A DNA stretch of 45,504 nucleotides from Lysinibacillus telephonicus (lineage in GTDB: Bacteria > Bacillota > Bacilli > Bacillales_A > Planococcaceae), in the NCBI RefSeq assembly GCF_003966145.1, contig NZ_RXNR01000033.1, positions 1 through 45,504 of the forward strand. The letters are read 5' to 3'. A program made the translations under genes and the position numbers. Below are positions 36,872-45,504 of the stretch, piece after piece. The notes beneath the pieces are model-generated. The model did no database searches and had not been told where the DNA came from. It saw only the letters and a program-made list of their open reading frames with translations. Each line of letters begins with the position of its first letter. Positions within the stretch are counted from its first letter, which is position 1.

Positions 36872-37463
36872 TTCTATTAAATAATTATTTTTAATGTTTG
36901 TAACCTCTTTATAATTATTAGATGTTATAATGCTCTTCTTGATCTATAAAAGCATCTGTATCTAGCTTCTAAGTTCTGAATGCAATTTCTGAATCCAACT
37001 TAATTCTAAATTTTAGATGGGACTTTGATATTAACGGTTACAAAGTAACTGGTGCTTTTCATGGTGTTGGTACATACCCAGAAAAATTAATTTTAGTATG
37101 GCTCCATCCCTGTAATAGCAAGAGCTTTGTCACTGCAATTGTAATTAGAATAAATATTATCTTCTACATGTATATTCGTTACTTTCACTGAATTCCCTTT
37201 ATAAATCAAGGGTTACTGCCAACAAATCCCCTATTCAACTTGCCTTCAGTTTTCAAATCCGATATTACTCAAGAATATATAATAAATTTTATCCAACAAG
37301 ATTGTTTTTTTGTGGATAAAAATTAGACATTTTTGGAGGTCTTGAACATGAACAACTTTATTTGAAACAATAAATTTTAACAGCCGCCCGTTTACTTAAT
37401 TATATCTAAGTTGGAATTAGTAGAGATAAAACAACAGCAGATACCTACTAATTCAGTAATAGA
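36872..37463. other. gap before the excisionase with remnants and DnaA-like boxes
   Basis: No intact gene. A plus-strand scrap (about 37015-37110) reads WDFDINGYKVTGAFHGVGTY, and a minus-strand scrap (about 37105-37215) reads YKGNSVKVTNIHVEDNIYSN; both lack starts. TTATCCAAC (37289-37297) faces a perfect DnaA-box complement TGTGGATAA (37311-37319). A ribosome site GGAGG precedes a five-codon frame (MNNFI, stop) at about 37348, of no clear use. Confidence 0.4.
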
Positions 37464-37484
37464 ATGTTAAGGAGTAAAGATAAC

Positions 37485-37754
37485 ATGAGATTTGAATTAC
37501 AAATGCCTTCAGGATTCGAGGAAGAATTAAGAAACGTAGTATTAGCAACAGTAAAAGATGCTTTTGCTGAATTTACGGAAAATCCACAGACAAGGGAATG
37601 GATGAGTCTTAAAGAAGGTGCGGATTACGCTGGAGTATCATTCAATACATTTAAAAAGTTCAGAGAGATGGGCTTAAAAGTCTGCGTGATTGATGGTGTA
37701 AAACGTGTTTCAAAAGCAGAAATTGATAATTTTCTAAAACGCAACAGTCACTAA
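37485..37754 (+). CDS. xis: excisionase-like small HTH protein (89 aa)
   Basis: Start taken at the ATG at 37485, with AAGGAG 10 nt upstream; an ATG at 37464 precedes that ribosome site. The C-terminal 50 residues are a MerR-like/HTH_17 winged helix: WMSLKEGADYAGVSFNTFKK, then GLKVCVIDGVKRVSKAEIDN. This is the common form of excisionases and related directionality factors. It lies 161 bp upstream of the integrase on the same strand, which supports the role. Confidence 0.75.
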   Translation: MRFELQMPSGFEEELRNVVLATVKDAFAEFTENPQTREWMSLKEGADYAGVSFNTFKKFREMGLKVCVIDGVKRVSKAEIDNFLKRNSH

Positions 37755-37915
37755 TTTATTATCACATAATTGTGCAAGTTTTGATCGAGGACCTCCTATT
37801 CAAATTGAAATCCAAGCCCAAATATGATATGTATTAAACGTCAGAGTTCATAGACTTTGATAAATTTGAGTTCCTCCTCAAAGCTTGTCTCCGAAAGGTA
37901 CAGGAGGGAATTATC

Positions 37916-39088
37916 ATGGCTAAAAAAAATACAACACCAATTGAACCTTATACATTAAAAAATGGACAAAAGCGTTATCGATTTAAAATATATATCGGTG
38001 TTGATCCGTTAACTGGCAATGAAAAACGAACAACACGCAGCGGTTTTAAAACAAAAAAAGAAGCAGAATTAGAGCTTGCACGCATCAAACTTGAAATTGA
38101 AAAAGGTTCGTTTCGAAAAACGATTGCCGAGACCTATCAAGATATTTATGACATTTGGATTAAGAATTACGAAAAAACAGTAGAAGAAAGTACATTCGTA
38201 AAAACAAGGGGAATCTTCAAGAATCATATATTACCTGCTATGAGTCAATATAAAATTGATAAGATCAATATTGATGTTTGTCAAAAACATGTGGATGAGT
38301 GGGAGGGAAAACTAAAGAAGTTTCGTACAGTAAAACACTATGCCGCTAAGGTGCTAGATTTTGCAATTAAACGCAGTTATCTTCAAAAAAATCCATTTGA
38401 TCATGTAGATATGCCAACTAAGGCTTCTAAGAAGTCCATCGTAACTGACGAAGAAAAAACAGAAAACTTTTACACTCGTGAACAGCTAATCGAATTTCTT
38501 TCGTGCCTAGAAAAAGAAAGTAATTATAAAGCATATGCCTTCTTCCGATTATTAGCTTATTCTGGAATGCGTAAGGGAGAAGCATTTGCTCTTACATGGA
38601 ATGACTTGACCTTCACAAAAAATGAAATCCGCATTAATAAGGCTCTTTCAAGAGGTAAAAATAATCGGTTGTATGTAAAATCTACTAAAACAGGTGATTC
38701 TCGTACCATTAAAATGGACGATAATACAATGGCTGTATTAAAAGAGTGGAAGAAAAAGCAGAAGCAATATTATCACATGCTAGGCTATAATACAATGCAA
38801 CCAAATCAACTTGTATTTAGTAATGAGAAAAACGAATACTTGCAGCCTACCAAAGATCGCAAATGGATTTTACATGTACAGAATAAATATAATCTTGCTT
38901 CAATCACAACACATGGCTTACGTCATACACATTGCTCGTTGTTATTTGAAGCTGGTGCTAGTTTGAAGGAAGTTCAAGATCGTTTAGGGCATAGTGATGT
39001 AAAAACAACAATGGACATTTATACACATGTTACAAAGAAAGCTAAAGAAGAAGCAATCATGAAATTCACTGACTTTATGAGTATTTAA
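37916..39088 (+). CDS. int: tyrosine site-specific integrase of the island (390 aa)
   Basis: AGGAGGG 7 nt before the ATG. An AP2-like arm-binding N-terminal domain (R20-Y-R-F-K...GFKTKKEAELEL), a SAM-like core-binding domain (about 70-165) and the catalytic domain with R219 (SGMRKGEAF), H333-x-x-R336 (HGLRHTH), H359 (LGHSDVKTT) and nucleophile Y369 (MDIYTH). All five key residues are present, so it should be active. It ends 130 bp from the ssrA junction and points towards it, as usual for ssrA-targeting elements. Confidence 0.95.
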   Translation: MAKKNTTPIEPYTLKNGQKRYRFKIYIGVDPLTGNEKRTTRSGFKTKKEAELELARIKLEIEKGSFRKTIAETYQDIYDIWIKNYEKTVEESTFVKTRGIFKNHILPAMSQYKIDKINIDVCQKHVDEWEGKLKKFRTVKHYAAKVLDFAIKRSYLQKNPFDHVDMPTKASKKSIVTDEEKTENFYTREQLIEFLSCLEKESNYKAYAFFRLLAYSGMRKGEAFALTWNDLTFTKNEIRINKALSRGKNNRLYVKSTKTGDSRTIKMDDNTMAVLKEWKKKQKQYYHMLGYNTMQPNQLVFSNEKNEYLQPTKDRKWILHVQNKYNLASITTHGLRHTHCSLLFEAGASLKEVQDRLGHSDVKTTMDIYTHVTKKAKEEAIMKFTDFMSI

Positions 39089-39098
39089 ATTGATTTTT

Positions 39099-39119
39099 TA
39101 ACATCGGGTTTAACATCGG
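39099..39119 (+). repeat. paired TAACATCGG repeats at right end, likely integrase arm sites
   Basis: TAACATCGG at 39099-39107 and 39111-39119, period 12 bp, starting 11 bp after the integrase stop. They match the left-end pair at 361-381 in sequence, period and orientation. Confidence 0.7.
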
Positions 39120-39155
39120 ATTGTTGAAATTAACTACGATTTAATGAAACAGTGC

Positions 39156-39187
39156 AAAATAAAAAACCCTTGTTTATCAAGGGTTTT
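39156..39187 (-). terminator. island-supplied terminator for ssrA
   Basis: On the minus strand AAAACCCTTG pairs with CAAGGGTTTT (39163-39187) and is followed by TTATTTTG. It lies 33 bp past the ssrA 3' end and inside the island, so it ends ssrA in place of the displaced native hairpin at 195-237. On the plus strand it would also serve the integrase, with a shorter T-run. Confidence 0.75.
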
Positions 39188-39217
39188 GACTCTGTTTGAA
39201 ATCCACTGATTTCATAT

Positions 39218-39244
39218 TATGGAGACGGCGGGAGTCGAACCCGC
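39218..39244 (-). repeat. attR: ssrA-proximal att core
   Basis: 27 bp identical to 272-298. It covers the 3' end of ssrA, so integration leaves the tmRNA sequence intact. The distance between the two cores gives an element of about 38.9 kb. Confidence 0.92.
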
Positions 39245-39571
39245 GTCCAGAAACTCCAATACTCAAGCTTCTACGCGTGTAGTTTGCCTACTTACAATTC
39301 GCGTGTCATTATGCCGACAAACAGGCGTCCTGCACGCTAGCTTGGAAATCTCTTGCCGGTGACTCAAGCGGCACCACCGACCGTATCCCACTAAAGTTGA
39401 GCCCCACGTTCTCTACATGGGCGATAGAGAGGCGGAGCGCTACGAGACTAAGCTGCGTAAGCTAAATTTTGTTGTTTGCCAGTTATTATATAACTTCCGT
39501 TGATGACGGAGCCGAGACCTCCGACGCGCAGCTCAAGCTTGAACCATCCCTGTCGAATCCGTAACGTCCCC
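39220..39571 (-). ncRNA. ssrA: transfer-messenger RNA
   Basis: The 5' end GGGGACGTTACGGATTCGAC and the 3' end GGTTCGACTCCCGCCGTCTC match Bacillus tmRNA, with the ends pairing as an acceptor stem. The tag frame (39480-39448, minus strand) encodes GKQQNLAYAA followed by a TAG stop, ending in the AA degradation signal. The terminal CCA is not encoded (the genome reads ATA), so it must be added. About 352 nt. With SmpB it rescues stalled ribosomes and tags the nascent chain for proteolysis. The 3' end coincides with the island attachment site. Confidence 0.95.
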
Positions 39572-39658
39572 CTATTATAATAAGGAGATGTGTTTTCACA
39601 CATACGGGAAAAAGGCGTTATAAGCTTGTGCCTTAATGCACTGGCAATTTGTAATCTT

Positions 39659-39687
39659 ATTATAAGATAATTATAGCAAAACTTCAA
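39659..39687 (-). promoter_or_regulatory. ssrA promoter
   Basis: TTGAAG (39687-39682), a 17-bp spacer and a perfect TATAAT (39664-39659) on the minus strand. It lies about 85 nt before the mature 5' end, leaving a leader for RNase P to remove. Confidence 0.65.
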
Positions 39688-39747
39688 CACATCTCTTTAT
39701 TCCTACAGTACCTTTATTAACCAAAGCCCTGTAGAACTAGCGAATCT

Positions 39748-40215
39748 CTAAAATTGATTTTTTGCTTTAAACGCACGTTCCATTTCACGTTTCGCTTCTT
39801 TCTTCTTCAAATCATCACGCTTATCGTAATTCTTTTTACCTTTACCTACACCAATTAACAGTTTTGCATAGCCGTCTTTAATATAGATTTTTAGTGGCAC
39901 AATTGTGTAGCCATCTTGTTTTGTACGACCGACTAATTCGCCAAGTTGCTTTTTATGTAGGAGTAATTTACGAGTACGCAGCGGGTCATGATTAAAACGA
40001 TTTCCTTGCTCGTATGGACTAATGTGCATATTTGAAATCCATGCTTCACCATTTCGAATACGAACGAATGAATCCTTTAGCTGCACTTTGCCAGCTCGGA
40101 TTGATTTAATTTCAGTTCCTTGCAGTACCATTCCTGCTTCAAATGTTTCTTCAATAAAGTAATCATGGCCTGCTTTTTTATTTTGGGCTAATACTTTCCC
40201 AGTTCCTTTTGCCAA
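39748..40215 (-). CDS. smpB: SsrA-binding protein SmpB
   Basis: 155 residues from the TTG at 40215, chosen because GAGGTG lies 6 nt upstream and the product then begins (M)[14 protein letters not shown], as SmpB proteins do; a GTG at 40224 would add three residues. Core motifs are [40 protein letters not shown], and a basic C-terminal tail ([20 protein letters not shown]) that enters the ribosomal mRNA channel. It precedes ssrA on the same strand, as in other Bacillales. Confidence 0.97.
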   Translation of the reverse strand: MAKGTGKVLAQNKKAGHDYFIEETFEAGMVLQGTEIKSIRAGKVQLKDSFVRIRNGEAWISNMHISPYEQGNRFNHDPLRTRKLLLHKKQLGELVGRTKQDGYTIVPLKIYIKDGYAKLLIGVGKGKKNYDKRDDLKKKEAKREMERAFKAKNQF

Positions 40216-40293
40216 AGCAAACACCTCACAATCTCACAACAAAAGCTCTATTAGAAAATAATACATTTAAACCGCACAATTGCCAAGGAGATG

Positions 40294-40381
40294 CCTCTAA
40301 TTTCTTAGTCTCAACCCGAAATTAGAAGCAACCTCATCATTTTCCAACAGTTTTTAGGGCTAGCCAATTACAGCTAGCCCT
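40294..40381. repeat. two hairpins between rnr and smpB
   Basis: CTCTAATTTC pairs with GAAATTAGAA (about 40296-40330), and AGGGCTAGC (40356-40364) pairs with GCTAGCCCT (40373-40381). Neither has a T-run, so they more likely affect mRNA processing than termination. Confidence 0.5.
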
Positions 40382-40390
40382 CCAACAATA

Positions 40391-42787
40391 TTATCGTTTC
40401 TTCGATTTTTTCTTTTTCGATTTTTTAGCGACACCCTCGTAAAACTTCTGTTTTTGTTTTACTTTGCGGCCGCCATTGCCACCGCGTGAGCTTTCTTTTT
40501 CGTCGCTGCCTTTTCCACGGCGATTTCCTCTTGCGGAACCACCTTCATCCTTCTTGCCACGGCGCTCTCCTCTTCCAGAGCCGCCTTCACCTTTTCTGCC
40601 TGCATGAATCACTTTAGGTGCTGCTTTTCGAGTGCGGCCAGCAAATTGTTTGACCATACCGACAATTTCAAAATCGACGGAAGATTCTTCAATGACAACA
40701 TTGGCTACGCGAACCTTCACTTCATCTCCAATGCGGAATTGACGATTTGTATGTTCACCAATCATAATCATTTGTCGATCATCAAAATGATAATAATCAT
40801 CTGTCATATTGCTAATATGCACAAGTCCTTCAACCGTGTTAGCCAGTTCAACGAAAATACCGAAGTTCGTAATGGATGATACGATTCCTTCGAATTCTTC
40901 ACCAATTTTATCAGACATATATTGTGCTTTTTTCAGCGCATCTGTATCACGTTCCGCATCAACTGCACGGCGTTCACGTTCAGATGTGTGATCTGCAATT
41001 TCATCCATTGCTTGTGCCCATTTAAATGTCGTTTCCTTCGATACATCACCTTCAATTAAATACGTACGAATTAATCGATGAACGATTAAGTCTGGGTAAC
41101 GTCGAATTGGTGATGTAAAATGCGTATAGAAATCAGTAGACAATCCAAAATGCCCAATCGATTCTGGATAATATTTCGCTTGTTGCATGGAACGTAGCAG
41201 CATCGTCGAGATAACCGGTTCTTCTGGCATTCCTTCAATAGCAGCGATAATTTCCTGCAACGCTTTGGGATGAACTGAATTTCCCGTACCTTTTACAACT
41301 AATCCAAAATTCGTTACAAATTCAAAGAAGCGTTGTAGCTTTTCTGGCTTTGGATCTTCGTGGATACGGTAAATAAACGGTACTTGCATCCAGTGGAAAT
41401 GTTCTGCAACTGTTTCATTGGCAGCTAACATGAATTCTTCAATTAAGCGTTCTGATACAGTACGCTCGCGTAAAACGATATCTGTTGGCCAGCCATCTTC
41501 ATCAACTAACACTTTCGACTCTTTAAAGTCAAAGTCAATGGCACCGCGATCCATACGTTTTTTACGTAAAATTTCCGCTAAGTCCGCCATATCCTTAAAC
41601 ATCGGAACAAGTGGCTCATAGCGTTTCAGTAATTCCTCATCCTGATGTTCTAAAATTTTATAAACATCAGAATACGTCATCCGTTCCGTCGTTTTTATGA
41701 CACTTTGGAAAATTTCATGTTCAATCACTTGTCCATTTTGGTCAATAATCATTTCACAAGAAAGCGTTAAACGATCGACTTGCGGATTTAACGAACAAAT
41801 ACCGTTTGACAACCGATGTGGAATCATTGGAATTACACGGTCAGTTAAATAAACACTCGTTGCTCGCTCATATGCTTCTGTATCAATGATTGAGCCTTCT
41901 GTCACATAATAGCTGACATCTGCAATATGAACACCTAGTTTATATGTTCCATCCTCATTTTTTGTTACTGTAACTGCATCGTCCAAGTCTTTTGCATCGG
42001 CGCCATCAATTGTCACAATCACTTCATTGCGCAAATCACGGCGGCCAACTAAATCCTGTTCCGTAATTTCATCTGGCACTTCACCCGCAGCCTCCACGAC
42101 TTCTTGTGGAAACTCTGGTGGAATGTCGTGTTTATAAAGAATGGATAAAATATCTACACCTGGGTCATTTTTATGGCCCAAAATTTTTGTAATTATTCCT
42201 GTTGCAGACTTGATATCATCCGGCCAATTAACGATTTCAACCACTACTTTATGTCCATCAACTGCACCTAATGTATCTTCCTTTGCAACAAAAATATCCA
42301 TATTTAGTTTTTTATCATCAGGTACGACAAAACCGAAGCCTCTATTTGCTTGATATGTACCAACAAAAGTCGTTTTACTGCGCTCAATAACTTTCGTAAC
42401 AGTACCTTCTCGGCGGTCGCCCGATGACTCCTTTAATACACGTATTAACACGGTATCGCCATTTAATGCACCATTTATTTCATGAGGGGGAATAAAAATA
42501 TCATCCATTCCCTCTTCTTCTGGTGTTACAAATCCAAAGCCTTTTGCATGGCCGATAAATTTACCTCGCATTAAATTCATACGTTCAGGTAAACCGTAGC
42601 GATTCGAGCGAGAGCGCACAACTAAACCAGCGTCTTCCATTCTCACCAATGTTTTAACTAATTCTTTAAATTCATCAGCGTCCTCTAGTTGTAACACATC
42701 TTCTATTTCATCAACTTTAAGCGGCTTATAATCATCCTGTTTCAGCAGATTTAATATGCGCTGTTGTAATTCTTCATTTTGACTCAT
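40391..42787 (-). CDS. rnr: ribonuclease R
   Basis: 798 residues. An N-terminal winged helix ([20 protein letters not shown]), two cold-shock-type domains ([12 protein letters not shown], about 76; [12 protein letters not shown], about 145), the catalytic RNB domain with [14 protein letters not shown] (about 257-270, metal-binding Asp cluster), an S1 domain ([20 protein letters not shown], about 640) and a Lys/Gly/Arg-rich tail. A processive 3'-5' exonuclease for structured RNA that works with tmRNA/SmpB to remove defective mRNAs. ATG after GGAGGG. Confidence 0.97.
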   Translation of the reverse strand: MSQNEELQQRILNLLKQDDYKPLKVDEIEDVLQLEDADEFKELVKTLVRMEDAGLVVRSRSNRYGLPERMNLMRGKFIGHAKGFGFVTPEEEGMDDIFIPPHEINGALNGDTVLIRVLKESSGDRREGTVTKVIERSKTTFVGTYQANRGFGFVVPDDKKLNMDIFVAKEDTLGAVDGHKVVVEIVNWPDDIKSATGIITKILGHKNDPGVDILSILYKHDIPPEFPQEVVEAAGEVPDEITEQDLVGRRDLRNEVIVTIDGADAKDLDDAVTVTKNEDGTYKLGVHIADVSYYVTEGSIIDTEAYERATSVYLTDRVIPMIPHRLSNGICSLNPQVDRLTLSCEMIIDQNGQVIEHEIFQSVIKTTERMTYSDVYKILEHQDEELLKRYEPLVPMFKDMADLAEILRKKRMDRGAIDFDFKESKVLVDEDGWPTDIVLRERTVSERLIEEFMLAANETVAEHFHWMQVPFIYRIHEDPKPEKLQRFFEFVTNFGLVVKGTGNSVHPKALQEIIAAIEGMPEEPVISTMLLRSMQQAKYYPESIGHFGLSTDFYTHFTSPIRRYPDLIVHRLIRTYLIEGDVSKETTFKWAQAMDEIADHTSERERRAVDAERDTDALKKAQYMSDKIGEEFEGIVSSITNFGIFVELANTVEGLVHISNMTDDYYHFDDRQMIMIGEHTNRQFRIGDEVKVRVANVVIEESSVDFEIVGMVKQFAGRTRKAAPKVIHAGRKGEGGSGRGERRGKKDEGGSARGNRRGKGSDEKESSRGGNGGRKVKQKQKFYEGVAKKSKKKKSKKR

Positions 42788-42918
42788 ATAATTTCCCTCC
42801 TTTTTGCGATACTATAAGAAAACTGTAACGCCCTTAGCTGCTCTGCAGTGAAAACGCCCAATTGTTTGTGCCTAAGACTCACCCCTTAATCGGAATGAGG
42901 TGCTGGTCATTTACAGTT

Positions 42919-43665
42919 TTAAACTTCCCAATCCAGCGACTCTAAAAATTTCAAAACAGCTTCATGTAATTGCTCTTTTTCTTTATCTAACGTAATGACA
43001 TGCCCAGAATGTTCAAACCAAATTAATTCTTTCTTTAAGGATTCCACTTCGTCATAAATAATATGAGCAGAATTCGGGTCAATAATTTCATCATTTTTCG
43101 ATTGAACGACTAATAAAGCGGCATAAACCATGTCAAGTTCTCCACGAACATCTGCAACTAATTGCTGCAATTCGGATAAGGACGGCATTCCTTTTAATCG
43201 GATTGCTTCTACTTCATGTTCGATTTCATCATCCTTTTTCCCTTCAAAGCGTTTATAGTCCTTAGCATATTTTAGTACACCTTCGAACATTTTATCTGTC
43301 GTTCTCATCGTCATAGGAGAACACATCGTCACAATGCCCTTTAATGGTTTTAGTGTACTTAGTTTTAAAGAAAAAACGCCGCCTAATGAAAGACCTGCAA
43401 CTGCTATTTCTTCATAGCCAGCATCCTTTAATGTTTGGTATCCTTGCAGAACATCTTCCCACCACTCTTCTGGAGAGGTTTCGATTAGTTCTTCCGGCGG
43501 TACGCCATGCCCTTTGTAATGTGGTGCATGACAAGTGTAGCCATTCTTTTCAAGAAATCGACCGAGCATTCGAACATCAGAAGAACTGCCAGTAAATCCA
43601 TGAAGTAATAATACTGCCCGATTCCCTGCTTTAAAGAAAAATGGTTTTAGTTCTGCCTTTTGCAT
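42919..43665 (-). CDS. est: carboxylesterase, Est30/YvaK-like
   Basis: 248 residues, alpha/beta hydrolase. Oxyanion region [11 protein letters not shown] (about 20-30), nucleophile elbow G-L-S93-L-G, Asp192 (SKNDEIIDP) and His222 (HSGHVI): a full catalytic triad at positions matching Est30-type monoacylglycerol/carboxylesterases. Between secG and rnr, its usual place in Bacillus relatives. No signal peptide, so cytosolic. Confidence 0.92.
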   Translation of the reverse strand: MQKAELKPFFFKAGNRAVLLLHGFTGSSSDVRMLGRFLEKNGYTCHAPHYKGHGVPPEELIETSPEEWWEDVLQGYQTLKDAGYEEIAVAGLSLGGVFSLKLSTLKPLKGIVTMCSPMTMRTTDKMFEGVLKYAKDYKRFEGKKDDEIEHEVEAIRLKGMPSLSELQQLVADVRGELDMVYAALLVVQSKNDEIIDPNSAHIIYDEVESLKKELIWFEHSGHVITLDKEKEQLHEAVLKFLESLDWEV

Positions 43666-43722
43666 AAGTAAGCCTCCATTTATTTCTTATGTATACAGTA
43701 TCTGCATTCTTTTTTATTTTAT

Positions 43723-43755
43723 AATAAAAAGCCTAACCATGCTCGGCTAGGCTTT
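43723..43755 (-). terminator. secG terminator
   Basis: AAAGCCTA (43728-43735) pairs with TAGGCTTT (43748-43755), extended by ACC/GGC-type pairing inside. On the minus strand TTTTTATTATAAAAT follows. It lies 15 bp past the secG stop. Confidence 0.8.
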
Positions 43756-43769
43756 AAATTTTTATCACA

Positions 43770-43997
43770 TTATAATTTTACAATAGCTAAAGTTAAGATA
43801 AAGAACAGGACTGCAAGAACGATTGTAATTCTATGTAAAACTAAATCCATTCCTCGTGCTTTCTGTTTACCGAAAAGTTGCTCAGCTCCACCTGAGATGG
43901 CACCTGATAATCCCGCGCTCTTACCTGATTGTAATAATACGATTGTAATTAAAGCTACGCTCACGATAATCAGTAGTATTAACAATACCGTATGCAT
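43770..43997 (-). CDS. secG: preprotein translocase subunit SecG
   Basis: 75 residues from the ATG at 43997, preceded by AGGAGG at 8 nt; a longer frame to 44066 would add 23 untypical residues. Two membrane segments (about 2-21 and 54-73) flank a cytoplasmic loop with [20 protein letters not shown] and [11 protein letters not shown], the SecG signature. It assists SecYE in protein export. Confidence 0.95.
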   Translation of the reverse strand: MHTVLLILLIIVSVALITIVLLQSGKSAGLSGAISGGAEQLFGKQKARGMDLVLHRITIVLAVLFFILTLAIVKL

Positions 43998-44348
43998 ATA
44001 CTCCACCTCCTGAAATTGAAACTTCACAACAAGTAAGAGTATACCAAAAATAGTCTGAAGATACAATATTCAAGTTAAAATCATTCAATTATTATCATAT
44101 CCTATCAATTTGTAACGTAATATGTTAACTAACGAAGCAACAATTTTACGCTATTTTTTATAAATTATTTCCTATTAAATTTCTTTTAATTAAAAGTAAA
44201 ATCAATATTTCCATTTCCACTATTTCTATATTAATTACATAAAATTCTCACTTAATCACAACTATTCTTAGTTTTCAGAATTTTGTTGTTATTTGAAATC
44301 TTTTAATTTAGAATTTTCAGCATTCAGTAGAAAAGAGGTAACATCAAT

Positions 44349-45320
44349 ATGAACACTTTACAGAAAATCGGTAAATTTGCCGGTAATACATTTGCGCTTT
44401 GGGTTTTAGTCGCTGCTGGTTTTGCAATTTGGATTCCTGAATACTTCACATGGATTGGCGGCTACATCACTATTTTACTGGGCATCGTTATGTTCGGTAT
44501 GGGGATGACTTTAAAGCTCGATGATTTTAGATTGATTTTGAAGCATCCTAAAGGGGTGGCAATTGGAGTCGTTTCTCAGTTTGTCATTATGCCTTTACTT
44601 GCATTCGCATTAGCAAAATTATTTAATCTCCCACCAGAAATTGCTGTCGGAGTAATACTAGTAGGTTGTTGTCCAGGTGGTACATCATCAAATGTTATGA
44701 CATTTTTAGCAAAAGGAAATACGGCATTATCTGTTACAATTACATCTATTACAACATTATTAGCACCAATTATGACACCAGCATTAATTTACTTATTAGC
44801 TAGCGAATGGCTGCCAGTATCATTCATGGCAATGTTTATGTCTGTTGTACAGGTAGTATTAATTCCAATCGTATTAGGTGTTGTTGTACAACTTGTATTT
44901 AAACCACTTGTAGCTAAAAGTATTGATATTCTTCCAACAGTTTCAGTAGTTGCGATCGTTTTAATTGTAGCAGCTGTTGTTAGCGGCAGCCGTGACCGAA
45001 TTTTGGAGACTGGTGCTACTATTTTCGCCATTGTTATACTACATAACGGATTAGGTTACTTACTTGGTTTCCTAGTAGCGAAATTATTTAAGCTTAAATA
45101 TGATGATCAAAAAGCAGTATCGATTGAAGTTGGTATGCAAAACTCTGGGTTAGGTGCAAACTTGGCAATGGCTCACTTTGATCCAGTTTCGGCTGTACCT
45201 AGTGCGATTTTTAGCTTCTGGCACAATATTTCAGGTCCAATTATCGCAACTTACTGGGGGGCAAAAGCAAATCGAGCGGTAAAAGAATCAACACCTCCTG
45301 TAGAGGCTGAGCTTTCTTAA
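44349..45320 (+). CDS. bile acid:Na+ symporter-family transporter
   Basis: 323 residues with about ten hydrophobic segments. Family marks are [13 protein letters not shown] (about 49-61), [20 protein letters not shown] (about 105-124) and [10 protein letters not shown] (about 260-269), which form the ion and substrate site in the BASS family. The bacterial members carry bile acids, pantothenate precursors or other organic anions; the substrate cannot be told from sequence. Weak ribosome site AAGAGGT 10 nt before the ATG. The 280-bp gap upstream has no gene. Confidence 0.9.
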   Translation: MNTLQKIGKFAGNTFALWVLVAAGFAIWIPEYFTWIGGYITILLGIVMFGMGMTLKLDDFRLILKHPKGVAIGVVSQFVIMPLLAFALAKLFNLPPEIAVGVILVGCCPGGTSSNVMTFLAKGNTALSVTITSITTLLAPIMTPALIYLLASEWLPVSFMAMFMSVVQVVLIPIVLGVVVQLVFKPLVAKSIDILPTVSVVAIVLIVAAVVSGSRDRILETGATIFAIVILHNGLGYLLGFLVAKLFKLKYDDQKAVSIEVGMQNSGLGANLAMAHFDPVSAVPSAIFSFWHNISGPIIATYWGAKANRAVKESTPPVEAELS

Positions 45321-45336
45321 GATGAATTACAAAATA

Positions 45337-45384
45337 AAAAGAATTCGCTAAACTTCACTAAGAAGCAAGCGAATTCTTTTTTCG
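45337..45384 (+). terminator. transporter terminator
   Basis: AAAAGAATTCGCT (45337-45349) pairs perfectly with AGCGAATTCTTTT (45368-45380), followed by TTC. It begins 17 bp past the stop codon. Confidence 0.85.
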
Positions 45385-45431
45385 GCTCTATAATATTTGT
45401 TGGGGTTTGAAAAAATTTCATAAATAAAAAA

Positions 45432-45497
45432 GCACGTAATCACCGATTTCTATATACTTGAATTGTCGAGAAACAAGCAATGAAAGGTGATACGTGC
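45432..45497. repeat. inverted repeat at the right edge, possible mobile-element end or leader
   Basis: GCACGTAATCACC (45432-45444) faces GGTGATACGTGC (45486-45497), complementary except for one extra A. An ATG at 45500 follows AAAGGTG at 10 nt and may open a gene beyond the window. The layout could be the start of an insertion sequence or an mRNA leader hairpin; too little is visible to choose. Confidence 0.35.
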
Positions 45498-45504
45498 AAA
45501 TGAA

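Overview
The window is AT-rich (about one third G+C by eye) and comes from a Firmicute of the order Bacillales. The core genes in 39.2-45.3 kb are in the usual Bacillus-type order on the minus strand: secG, a carboxylesterase, rnr, smpB, ssrA. Gene content and codon use suggest the Lysinibacillus/Solibacillus (Planococcaceae) side of the order, but that placement is a guess.

Almost everything from about 0.27 to 39.2 kb is one integrated genomic island of roughly 38.9 kb. It has entered the 3' end of the tmRNA gene. A 27-bp exact copy of the ssrA 3' end marks the far (left) junction at 272-298 and its partner lies in ssrA at 39218-39244. Next to ssrA are a tyrosine integrase and a small excisionase-like protein. 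Paired TAACATCGG repeats with a 12-bp period sit just inside both ends and look like integrase arm sites. The native ssrA terminator appears to have been pushed to 195-237, and the island supplies a substitute at 39156-39187. I see no conjugation or mobilisation genes and no phage structural genes.

The cargo is mainly anti-phage defence. From left to right it holds: (i) a Gabija-like pair, an OLD-family ATPase/TOPRIM nuclease overlapping a UvrD-like helicase (0.5-4.5 kb); (ii) three tandem paralogues of an unrecognised protein, one of them broken, two sharing a promoter with an embedded inverted repeat (4.9-7.9 kb); (iii) a gene-free AT-rich stretch with a long inverted repeat (7.9-8.7 kb); (iv) a minus-strand type 3 BREX operon, brxF-brxC-pglX-pglX-pglZ-brxA-brxH, followed by a DUF4145-like gene (8.8-25.7 kb); (v) a large orphan RecD-like helicase with a C-terminal nuclease-like domain (26.3-30.0 kb); (vi) small hypothetical genes, a Cro/CI-type regulator and a SIR2-like protein (30.3-33.8 kb); (vii) decayed gene fragments, an orphan M50-type membrane protease and a protein with a PD-(D/E)XK-like motif (33.8-36.9 kb); (viii) the excision/integration module.

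The most striking feature is the BREX operon. It carries two complete PglX-type methylases in tandem with different central regions and nearly identical C-termini. A 314-bp tract is 100% identical at DNA level between them, while the sequence on both sides has diverged, which is the mark of recent gene conversion. The system may therefore carry two DNA specificities and be able to reshuffle them.

The right flank (39.2-45.5 kb) is ordinary chromosome: trans-translation (ssrA, smpB), RNase R, an Est30-like esterase, SecG, and a bile acid:Na+ symporter-family transporter on the plus strand.
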